A stretch of DNA of 30,487 nt from Tepidisphaeraceae bacterium (lineage in GTDB: Bacteria; Planctomycetota; Phycisphaerae; Tepidisphaerales; Tepidisphaeraceae), in assembly GCA_025450555.1 (NCBI GenBank), contig JANWHF010000043.1:1-30487 (forward strand), written 5' to 3'. Shown here one piece after another: positions 1 through 5,888 of the stretch. The notes beneath the pieces are model-generated. The model saw only the letters and a list, made by a program, of their open reading frames with translations, searched no databases and was not told the origin of the DNA. The first letter of the stretch is position 1; each line of letters starts with the position of its first letter. The position numbers were made by a program, and so were the translations under genes.

Positions 1-22
1 CCTTCGGGAGGCGGCCTTTCTT
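1..22 (+). terminator. 3' half of a rho-independent terminator of an upstream gene
   Basis: The window begins with CC, a TTCG tetraloop, then GGAGGCGGCC followed by TTTCTT. This is what remains of a GC-rich stem closed by a UUCG loop and followed by a short U-tract. The 5' arm, predicted to be the complement GGCCGCCTCC, lies outside the window. It would end a plus-strand gene to the left. Confidence 0.6.
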
Positions 23-144
23 AATTGACCTAAATGCTTGCAACGACGGCAGGTAACTTCACGCTCGGATCGGGGCGATCATCATTGGCGCACCGCAGGT
101 CCGATAACTTTTTTATCCGGTAAAGCCGTTTTTTTTGTGCCATG

Positions 145-153
145 TGGTATAAT
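145..153 (+). promoter_or_regulatory. Extended -10 promoter for the sigma factor gene
   Basis: A perfect TATAAT at 148-153 is preceded directly by TGG, giving the TGnTATAAT extended -10 form, which reduces the need for a -35 box. No good -35 hexamer is seen at the usual 16-18 bp distance. Transcription would start near 160, about 385 nt before the chosen start codon, so the mRNA has a long untranslated leader. Confidence 0.6.
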
Positions 154-159
154 GTGCCC

Positions 160-545
160 AATTCCACTGCCGCAAGAGGAGTGGAAGACTTACTGCAAAG
201 CTGGTGATTTCAAGTCCTTATGTCCCAACAACTTTAATTTATTTTTTCAGTCGCCAGCATGGAAGCGAAGCCTTTTCTTGGACGCTGGCGGGCGACTGGA
301 GTCATTTGACTTGTGCCGCCGGATCATCGGCACCGGCCCAAGTTACCCCGGTCCCAGACCGATACCAACGGGGTGAGGCCGCGAGAGGATGCAAGCCTAT
401 AGGCTCCCGAGGGGAGTCAAAAGGCAATTTCCATCCTTAAGCGGTGGCTCGATAGGTCGTTCGTTTGCGCGGACGGCGATGCCGATCGTCTGCGCCGAGC
501 GAAGGGGCCTTTTGCCCGCTTCGCAACAGGGTGGAAAAGGTTTTT
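160..545 (+). other. Long structured leader or non-coding RNA upstream of the sigma gene
   Basis: No convincing coding frame is seen here. Several stems can be drawn by eye: 162-168 with 180-186 (TTCCACT/AGTGGAA); 249-256 with 290-297 (CAGTCGCC/GGCGACTG); the palindrome AGCCTATAGGCT at 394-405; 467-475 with 487-495 (nine pairs including one G-U); and 499-508 with 514-524 (ten pairs, one bulged G, CTTTT loop). The last ends nine bases before the ribosome binding site GGAAAAGG (533-540). I do not recognise a known riboswitch, SRP RNA, RNase P RNA or tmRNA. It may be a cis-regulatory leader or a processed small RNA. The structure is visible; the function is not known. Confidence 0.45.
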
Positions 546-1370
546 ATGGCTACTACGGCTGTCCAATCCGGATTGCAGTTGTACCTGCGTCAGATCAACG
601 AAACGGCGCTTCTCAACGCCGAAGAGGAGAAGATGCTGGCCCGCAGGATCATTCACCAGAATGACCCCGAGGCCCGCGAGCGGATGGTTCGCGCCAATCT
701 CCGGCTGGTGGTGAACATCGCCAAGCATTACATCAACCGCGGCCTGCAGCTTCCCGACCTGATCGAGGAAGGAAACATCGGGCTGCTCAAGGCCGTCGAA
801 GGATTCGATCCCGAAAACGGCTGCCGATTCAGCACCTACGCCTCATGGTGGATCAAGCAGGCCATCAAGCGGGCGCTGATCAACAGCGTGCAGCCGATCC
901 ACATCCCGGCCTACATGGTCGAGATGATGGCCAAGCTGAAGCATGCGATGCGCGAGCTCGAGGACCGCCTGGGCCGACTGCCCAGCACCGAAGAGCTATC
1001 GGCACACATGAAGCTTTCGCCCAAGAAGCTCAAGATCATTCGCAAGGCCGTGAAGGCATATAACTCGCCCACGCAGTCCGGCAGCGATGACGGAGAGCTC
1101 ACAATCAACGAGCTCGTTGCCGACACCAACAACCCCACGCCCGATGAAGCGGTGATGGACAGCGATGAAATCCGCCAGCTCGGCGAGCTGCTGGAGGACA
1201 TCGACGAGCGTGCCGCCAAGATTCTCAAGCTTCGCTATGGGTTGGAAGGCGAAGACCCGATGACCCTCAAGGAGATCGGTCAGCGCATCGGCCTGACGCG
1301 GGAGCGCGTCCGGCAGATCGAGCACGAAGCGCTCAGCCGGCTCAAAGATGCCATGCTGGCGGGCGTGTAG
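546..1370 (+). CDS. RNA polymerase sigma-70 family factor (RpoD/SigA-like, short form)
   Basis: A 274-aa sigma factor that directs RNA polymerase to promoters. It starts with region 1.2 (LYLRQINET, about residues 12-20) and has no long region 1.1 or non-conserved insert. Region 2 covers about 50-116, with NLRLVVNIAK (51-60), DLIEEGNIGL (71-80) and the -10-reading helix around FSTYASWWIKQAIKRA (95-110). Region 3 follows. Region 4.2 carries the -35-reading helix-turn-helix MTLKEIGQRIGLTRERVRQI (239-258). The ATG at 546 is chosen because GGAAAAGG lies five bases upstream. An in-frame ATG at 465 has no such site and would add 27 residues not seen in the family. The complete regions 2-4 indicate a group 1/2 (primary or primary-like) sigma. 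Its short length resembles group 2 or compact SigA forms, and I cannot decide which. An extended -10 promoter and a long leader precede it. Confidence 0.93.
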   Translation: MATTAVQSGLQLYLRQINETALLNAEEEKMLARRIIHQNDPEARERMVRANLRLVVNIAKHYINRGLQLPDLIEEGNIGLLKAVEGFDPENGCRFSTYASWWIKQAIKRALINSVQPIHIPAYMVEMMAKLKHAMRELEDRLGRLPSTEELSAHMKLSPKKLKIIRKAVKAYNSPTQSGSDDGELTINELVADTNNPTPDEAVMDSDEIRQLGELLEDIDERAAKILKLRYGLEGEDPMTLKEIGQRIGLTRERVRQIEHEALSRLKDAMLAGV

Positions 1371-1398
1371 TTACTTGCAGCCCAATATAAATTGAGTT

Positions 1399-1433
1399 GG
1401 AAATGCTCACGGCGATTGCGTCGTGGGCATTCC
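1399..1433. terminator. Imperfect 15-bp hairpin between convergent genes
   Basis: The arms 1399-1414 and 1419-1433 pair over 15 bp, with one bulged A, two G-T pairs and an ATTG loop. It lies 28 bp after the sigma factor stop and 15 bp after the end of the convergent small gene. Neither side has a clear T-tract. It is probably a shared terminator or a 3'-end stabilising stem. Confidence 0.45.
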
Positions 1434-1447
1434 TCATTGGTAGATGA

Positions 1448-1663
1448 TCAGCAATAGATCTCGTAGGCCAGCGGATAGGGGATCAGGTCCGGCCGAACGA
1501 GATGAAGCTTGCGGAGGCGAACCTCCTGGTGATGGTAGCAGAGCGAAGGACCGACATTGCTTTGCTGGCTGGCAGTTGAGCTGCCGGAAGAAGTGAAGTT
1601 TGCCAGAACAGCGACGGCTAATAGCGCGACCAAGCGTGCTAACGGACGCCTTGCGGATCGCAT
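1448..1663 (-). CDS. Small exported hypothetical protein (71 aa)
   Basis: The predicted protein starts MRSARRPLARLVALLAVAVLA: a basic n-region, then a hydrophobic core, as in a Sec signal peptide. A Ser/Thr/Gln-rich stretch follows. The mature part is only about 45 residues, with two cysteines, and ends in LVRPDLIPYPLAYEIYC. From memory, small planctomycete proteins with this kind of C-terminus recur, but I cannot name a family or function. The ATG at 1663 is preferred because it places the signal peptide at the N-terminus. The frame remains open to 1753 without an obvious reason for the extra residues. The ribosome site is weak (AGAAAG about 8-11 bases upstream). It converges on the sigma factor gene. 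Confidence 0.55.
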   Translation of the reverse strand: MRSARRPLARLVALLAVAVLANFTSSGSSTASQQSNVGPSLCYHHQEVRLRKLHLVRPDLIPYPLAYEIYC

Positions 1664-1907
1664 AACAGCTACTTTCTGACGAGGGCCCGACAGGGGGGAG
1701 GAGATGCCGTGTCGGACTGGGACAATGGAATCGGGTCGAATCGGGCGGCTCACGCTGCACGTCTCGATTCGGATGTCATGAGATTACCGCGTCAAGACAT
1801 GGGAGCCAACGAAAAAATCCACGCGCGACACCATTTTCCGAGGGGCAGCGCGAAGCAGGGCAAGCCTTGAGCCTTCTGGCGAACGTCCGATCAATCGGGC
1901 TTGGACG

Positions 1908-2363
1908 CTACATGAACCTGCCGCCGGCTCCCGGTGCTGAAGACGGAGCAGCGTTGGACGGTTGCTGGGCCGGGGGCGGCCCTTTCATCTGCGCGCTGAG
2001 GATATTCGCCAGTACCGGCCCGGCAGCGGCAAAAGCCTCTTTCATCAGTCGCGTCAGGAACCCGTCTTTTGGCTCTTTTGCTCCATCGCCGTTGGTTTCC
2101 CGCTTTGGACGGCCATCGATGTGCAGGGCCCGTTCAATTGCCGCAAGTTTCTTCAGCGCCTGTTCTTCCTTGCTGGGAACCAAAGTGCTGGCGGCAGCAA
2201 AGCCAGCCACAGTAGCGGAGGCCATGGTTATCCAAGGATGCGCCTTCGCCCACTGCCGCGGATCGGCGCTTTTGCCCATGCCGGCCATGAACTCTGACCA
2301 GGCGCGCCCCATTGCGTCCTTAGCAGCCTCGGCTTGATCTTGTAGGTATTTCGAATCAGACAT
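1908..2363 (-). CDS. Small membrane protein, third gene of a yqjDE-like cluster (151 aa)
   Basis: A hydrophilic helix at residues 1-38 is followed by HPWITMASATVAGFAAASTL (42-61), the only likely membrane segment. A basic helix (about 65-86), an amphipathic helix (100-125) and a Pro/Ala-rich tail come next. The part around residues 36-62 resembles the C-terminal anchor of DUF883 proteins, so it may be a distant relative, but I do not assign it to a named family. The gap to the upstream holin-like gene is only 12 bp, implying one transcript. AGGA lies about 10 bases before the ATG. It occupies the position that yqjK holds in E. coli, though I see no clear sequence similarity. Confidence 0.75.
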   Translation of the reverse strand: MSDSKYLQDQAEAAKDAMGRAWSEFMAGMGKSADPRQWAKAHPWITMASATVAGFAAASTLVPSKEEQALKKLAAIERALHIDGRPKRETNGDGAKEPKDGFLTRLMKEAFAAAGPVLANILSAQMKGPPPAQQPSNAAPSSAPGAGGRFM

Positions 2364-2375
2364 AATTAGCCGGTC

Positions 2376-2912
2376 CTAATTTATCGGACGTTCGGACGCC
2401 CGCTGCTCATTAGCGCGCTCTTGGACATCGTGGCCGTAGGTTCGCCGCTGCTCCTGCTGTCGGCTCTGATATTTGTTCACCAACTGTTGATGGAAGGACT
2501 TGGTGAGCCATTTGACTGCCATCACGGCGCCGATGCCGACCACAGCCAGAACCAATACGCCAATGATCAGATCTCCCAGCCACGCATGGCCACCAAGGGC
2601 AGCGCCAATTCCATGAGCCGCGCCAATCACCAGCAGTGCCGCGGCCACGGCAATTACAGCACCACCGGCCAACGCACCAATGATTCCCAGGCCGGCGTAA
2701 ATGACTGCATTTCGCAGTGAAAGCTTGATACCATCCAGCTTTGCTGTAACGAAATAGAGCGCGTATTCCTTCAACTCCGCCAGGCGATTCACGGCAAATT
2801 TGAATTGCTCGGCAGGCTCGCCTTCGCGCGGTGTTTGTCCACTGCTTTCCGGCGGTGGCTCGTTTCGATACGACGACGATTGCGGAGGGGATTGAGTATT
2901 CACGTTTTGCAT
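2376..2912 (-). CDS. YqjE-like holin-superfamily-III membrane protein (178 aa)
   Basis: A hydrophilic Pro/Ser-rich N-terminus (1-35) is followed by an amphipathic helix (38-68), two membrane segments (about 70-97 and 112-134), and a charged Gln/Arg-rich cytosolic tail. This layout, with the helix VNRLAELKEYALYFVTAKLD before the first membrane span, matches the phage holin family / Actinobacterial Holin-X (YqjE, DUF1469) group. Despite the name, chromosomal copies are not lysis proteins; they are small inner-membrane proteins usually found beside DUF883 genes. Here it lies between a DUF883 gene (127 bp upstream) and another small membrane protein (12 bp downstream). The bases before the ATG give only a poor ribosome site (GGGG directly adjacent), so the start is less certain than the family. 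Confidence 0.8.
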   Translation of the reverse strand: MQNVNTQSPPQSSSYRNEPPPESSGQTPREGEPAEQFKFAVNRLAELKEYALYFVTAKLDGIKLSLRNAVIYAGLGIIGALAGGAVIAVAAALLVIGAAHGIGAALGGHAWLGDLIIGVLVLAVVGIGAVMAVKWLTKSFHQQLVNKYQSRQQEQRRTYGHDVQERANEQRASERPIN

Positions 2913-3039
2913 CCCCGATAGGATCAGATGTCAAATGTTTAAACAATGTGTCGCTGCCCATGACGGCACCACGCCCGCCCGCTCCCCGCGCAAATCGCCT
3001 GCGGAGAGCTGGCGGGCCGGGCCTGTATTTACGGGCAAA

Positions 3040-3327
3040 TCAGCTTCGCTTCCAGATAATTCCAAGAAGCATGCCGACGCCGGCTGCGATCAGCAGCGAC
3101 TGAATCGGCTTTTCCTGCACGTACGACTCGATGCTCTGTTCCCATTGCTGGGCCATTTCCCGGCCGTGGTCATAATATTCCTGCGCCTGTCCGGACAACT
3201 GCTCGTATTTTTCGCGTGCCTGATCCCGAACCTGACCACCCAGATCGCGCAGATTCTGGCCAACTTCGGCCGCTTTATCGGCCATGCCCGACGTGCCGCT
3301 TGCAGGATTGTCGCCCATGCGTGACAT
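3040..3327 (-). CDS. DUF883 (ElaB/YqjD-type) membrane-anchored protein (95 aa)
   Basis: An amphipathic coiled-coil part (residues 15-70, many Gln, Glu, Arg and Ala) is followed by YVQEKPIQSLLIAAGVGMLL (69-88) and a basic end, IIWKRS. This is the typical DUF883 layout: a long helix, then one C-terminal glycine-zipper membrane anchor. E. coli YqjD and ElaB, of the same family, bind ribosomes at the inner membrane in stationary phase. The ATG at 3327 is chosen because AAGGAGC lies about seven bases upstream; the frame is open to 3420 but those codons have no ribosome site. It is the first gene of the minus-strand cluster with the YqjE-like gene, mirroring the yqjD-yqjE pairing in Proteobacteria. 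A ribosome-hibernation role here would be inference. Confidence 0.85.
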   Translation of the reverse strand: MSRMGDNPASGTSGMADKAAEVGQNLRDLGGQVRDQAREKYEQLSGQAQEYYDHGREMAQQWEQSIESYVQEKPIQSLLIAAGVGMLLGIIWKRS

Positions 3328-3673
3328 GCTGTTGCTCCTTTCAAATACCATCGGTGGCACCAACCACCCGTCAATCTTTGACTCAGTTATAATGCGGAAT
3401 CGATTGCCCGACAGCGCCAAAAAAACCAGTAGTTTTTGCCCAACTCGCAGTTTTTACGCGGCATTAGAACGCAAGCGGTCATCGATGGGTAATATTTACA
3501 ACGGTATCGCGAACGAACTTAGGGCGACCATCAGGGTTCGAAGGATCGCGGCGGTGGCGGTTGCCAGGTGTTGTGCGATGGGCTTTACGTTGGATTTTTA
3601 ACCGACGACACACTAAATTTTGACGACATAGCGATCCCGTCTGTAAATTCAAAATCTTCAAAGGAGTGCACCT
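3328..3673. other. Divergent intergenic region between the DUF883 gene and the membrane hypothetical
   Basis: No gene is seen. It must hold the promoters of both flanking transcripts. A perfect TATAAT stands at 3388-3393 on the plus strand without a well-placed -35 (a TTTGACT lies too close), and the same palindromic stretch reads TATAAC on the minus strand, so either direction is possible. The plus-strand promoter proposed at 3620-3647 is described separately. A run of seven A residues lies near 3420. Confidence 0.4.
3620..3647 (+). promoter_or_regulatory. Candidate sigma-70 promoter for the 174-aa membrane protein
   Basis: TTGACG at 3620-3625 (five of six to consensus) is followed, after 16 bp, by TGTAAA at 3642-3647 (four of six). 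The start would fall near 3654, giving a short leader of about 20 nt that still includes the AAGGAG ribosome site at 3661. Confidence 0.35.
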
Positions 3674-4198
3674 GTGAGCTTTCGCGACGACATCAATCAA
3701 AAACCGGGCGTATTCATCGGCGTCAGCGCGGCCCTCGTCGTGCTTGCGATCATCTGGCTGGTTTACAGCCTCCGCGGAAGTAAGCCAGCGGCGGCAGTCA
3801 TTACGACCAAGGCATTTTTCTCCGACGACGACGGCAAGAGCTTTTACGTCGATGACATCAGCAACATCCCGCCCTATGAACACAATGGCAAGAAAGCCTA
3901 TCGAGCCAGGGTTTACGAAGTGAAAGGATCCGGCCAGCGCTTCGTCGGCTATCTTGAAAGCTACGACGATAAAGCCAGGAAGCAGATCGAAGAAGCGATC
4001 AAGAAAGGTATGGATCCTGGGCAGGCAATGCAGGGGGTGGATATACAGGTCAAGAAGCCTGGGCCGGGTAAATGGGTGAAAGTCGGCTCAATGGTGTCGC
4101 CGGAGATGGTTCATGCCGTCACGGTTACTTCACCGGATGGCAAGAAGGGCGAAGAGCTGCAGCGCGTTTTGCCGACTCAAGCGGAGTCGAAGGGATAA
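3674..4198 (+). CDS. Membrane-anchored hypothetical protein with extracytoplasmic domain (174 aa)
   Basis: Residues 1-12 are hydrophilic, residues 13-33 form one hydrophobic helix (VFIGVSAALVVLAIIWLVYS), and the rest is soluble. The soluble part begins with KAFFSDDDGKSFYVDD (46-61), then IPPYEHNGKKAYRARVYE (65-82). I recall this combination (acidic DDGKS/T, then PP, then NGK-A-RA) from small planctomycete membrane proteins of unknown function. The start is GTG at 3674, supported by a perfect AAGGAG seven bases upstream. Topology is probably N-in with the bulk outside. It is a single-gene unit ending in a strong hairpin and converging on hldE. No catalytic motif is seen. Confidence 0.8.
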   Translation: MSFRDDINQKPGVFIGVSAALVVLAIIWLVYSLRGSKPAAAVITTKAFFSDDDGKSFYVDDISNIPPYEHNGKKAYRARVYEVKGSGQRFVGYLESYDDKARKQIEEAIKKGMDPGQAMQGVDIQVKKPGPGKWVKVGSMVSPEMVHAVTVTSPDGKKGEELQRVLPTQAESKG

Positions 4199-4221
4199 GC
4201 AAACAAGCATTTTTCGTATTT

Positions 4222-4255
4222 GCAACGGGCCTGACCTTGGGGTTGGGCCCGTTGC
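4222..4255. terminator. Perfect 10-bp stem between convergent genes
   Basis: GCAACGGGCC at 4222-4231 pairs exactly with GGCCCGTTGC at 4246-4255 across a 14-nt loop. It lies 24 bp after one stop codon and 34 bp before the end of hldE, so it can serve both genes. Plus-strand transcripts are followed by GTTTG and minus-strand ones by AAATAC, so U-tracts are weak. Confidence 0.6.
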
Positions 4256-4288
4256 GTTTGAACGCAGTAGAGACGATGTGCGAGAAAG

Positions 4289-5770
4289 TCATGCATGCGC
4301 TTCAATGATTCGCCGAATGACCGAACTTGTGCTTCGGCCATCGATCAGTGGCGCCAATGCGATGCGCCCGCCGTACCCCTCGACCGTGTCCCAGCCGACC
4401 ACCTGTTCTTTCTTGTAATCAGCGCCTTTCACCAGCACATCGGGACGAATCGCCTGGATCAGGCGCAGCGGCGTGTCGTCGTCAAATGGCACCAGGTAAT
4501 CAATGCTTTCCAATTCTTCCAGAACACCTAGCCGATCTTCCTCATTGATGATCGGGCGCTTGGGCCCTTTGAGTTTGCAGATGCTGGAATCGGTGTTGAC
4601 GCCGACTACCAGAATGTCGCCTTGCCTCTTGGCGAATTGGAAATACTTCACGTGGCCCAGGTGAATGAGGTCGAAGCAGCCGTTGGTGAAAACGATCTTT
4701 CGACCGGCGGCGCGATGGTGCTGAAGTTCGGGAAGCAGCCGTTCGAGCGTGCGCTGTTTTCCTTCATGCTCGTGTGCTTCGCTGAGCAGCTCGTCAATAA
4801 TTTCGCGCGGCAGGATGGGCACAGAACCGAACCGCTCGACTTCCAGGCCGCCGGCCACGTTGGCCAAAGCAACAGAATCTTCCCAATTCGCACCGCCAGC
4901 ACGAGCGACGGCAATCATCGCCAGCACCATGTCGCCAGCGCCAGTCACGTCGTAAACTTGCCGGGCGCGAGTCTGAAGCCAGCGACGTTCGCCGGATCGC
5001 GTCGCCAGATAGGCGCCTTTTTTGTCGAGCGTGATCACCACCGCCTCAAGATCCAGCTTCTCAAGAAGCGAAGAACAAGCGGCGGCATATTGCGCTTCGT
5101 TGGTGACCGGCAATCCGGTGGCTTTTTCCGTTTCAATGCGATTTAGTTTCAGTGCCGTCGCATGGGCATATTTAGAGTAGTCGGGGATATTGGCCGGATC
5201 GATGAGGACCGGGATGCCGCGCTCGCGTGCCATGGCGATGAGTTTTTGACAAGTATCGCCGCCAAGGACTCCTTTGTTGTAATCCTCGATGCACAGGACC
5301 GCCGCCCCATCCAGAGCCCGTGCTGCCTCCGTGAGGACTTGGCCGGCCAGGGAAGTTCCTATATTGGACTGCTCTTCAATGTCTATGCGCATCATCTGCT
5401 GCGGATGGCGATGCTGAGCCAGTCCGACCAGTCGCATCTTGCAGGTCGTCGGACGCTCGGAAACCTGCGCCAACCACTCGGTAGCGGCTCCGCATGAATG
5501 GAGTTGTCCGCGCAATTGCCGGCCATTTTCGTCGTCGCCAATCACCCCGACCACGCGCACTTCAGCGCCTAATGCCGCAAGATCGGCAGCCACGCCGCCC
5601 GCGCCGCCTAACCTCAGCTCTTCTCGCTGATAATGCAGCACAGGAACGGGCGCCTCAGGCGAAAGGCGCTCAGCGTTTCCGTACAAGTACCGGTCCAGCA
5701 TCAGGTCGCCAACGAGTACAACCCGGCTCGGGGTCAGGTTCTCGATAAACTCAATCAGACGGGTGGACAT
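4289..5770 (-). CDS. hldE: Bifunctional heptose 7-phosphate kinase / heptose 1-phosphate adenylyltransferase HldE
   Basis: This enzyme makes ADP-heptose for the LPS inner core. The N-terminal kinase phosphorylates D-glycero-beta-D-manno-heptose 7-phosphate at C1; the C-terminal domain adds AMP after a separate phosphatase acts. The kinase (about 14-325) is of the ribokinase/PfkB fold: GDLMLDRYLYG (21-31), GGAGGVAADLAALGAEV (55-71) and the anion hole with catalytic Asp in DVTGAGDMV (274-282, D280). The nucleotidyltransferase (about 355-493) has FTNGCFDLIHLGHVKYF (361-377), with the HxGH motif at 370-373, and ends in GRSTSSVIRRI. The length, 493 aa, is close to the fused E. coli enzyme. Start ATG at 5770 has AAAGG four bases upstream. 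No other LPS genes lie nearby. ADP-heptose is also an inflammatory signal in animals, but nothing here speaks to that. Confidence 0.96.
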   Translation of the reverse strand: MSTRLIEFIENLTPSRVVLVGDLMLDRYLYGNAERLSPEAPVPVLHYQREELRLGGAGGVAADLAALGAEVRVVGVIGDDENGRQLRGQLHSCGAATEWLAQVSERPTTCKMRLVGLAQHRHPQQMMRIDIEEQSNIGTSLAGQVLTEAARALDGAAVLCIEDYNKGVLGGDTCQKLIAMARERGIPVLIDPANIPDYSKYAHATALKLNRIETEKATGLPVTNEAQYAAACSSLLEKLDLEAVVITLDKKGAYLATRSGERRWLQTRARQVYDVTGAGDMVLAMIAVARAGGANWEDSVALANVAGGLEVERFGSVPILPREIIDELLSEAHEHEGKQRTLERLLPELQHHRAAGRKIVFTNGCFDLIHLGHVKYFQFAKRQGDILVVGVNTDSSICKLKGPKRPIINEEDRLGVLEELESIDYLVPFDDDTPLRLIQAIRPDVLVKGADYKKEQVVGWDTVEGYGGRIALAPLIDGRSTSSVIRRIIEAHA

Positions 5771-5805
5771 AAGCCTTTATTGTAATCGATCTGCACCATT
5801 TTTGG

Positions 5806-5833
5806 TTGTAGCGGCTTAGGACGGGCGTAGAAT
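5806..5833 (+). promoter_or_regulatory. Candidate promoter of the MoxR/VWA cluster
   Basis: TAGAAT at 5828-5833 (five of six to consensus) has TTGTAG at 5806-5811 as a weak -35 with a 16-bp spacer. It sits in the 118-bp divergent gap between hldE and the Gln-rich membrane protein gene, and would start transcription about 48 bases before that ATG. Confidence 0.4.
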
Positions 5834-5888
5834 AGTGCAAAGCACGAAAGCCCGGCGTGACGATTCCGTCACTACGTGGGAGGCAGTC

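Noticed and set aside
38..440. Short plus-strand open frames in the sigma leader
   Set aside because: They overlap one another in different frames, lack ribosome sites and show no protein-like pattern; the region looks like structured RNA.
160..545. RNase P RNA, SRP RNA, tmRNA or 6S RNA in the sigma leader
   Set aside because: I looked for the conserved cores (the RNase P P4 sequences, the SRP GGAAGGAAGCAGCC-like loop, the tmRNA tRNA-like ends) and did not find them. A more diverged RNA cannot be excluded.
2376..2912. Phage lysis holin or prophage remnant
   Set aside because: The holin-like protein lies in a yqjDE-type cluster with no other phage gene nearby, so the family name is misleading here.
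3479..3883. Minus-strand frame of 134 codons overlapping the membrane protein at 3674
   Set aside because: It is antisense to a plus-strand gene with a strong ribosome site and a membrane segment, and has no pattern of its own.
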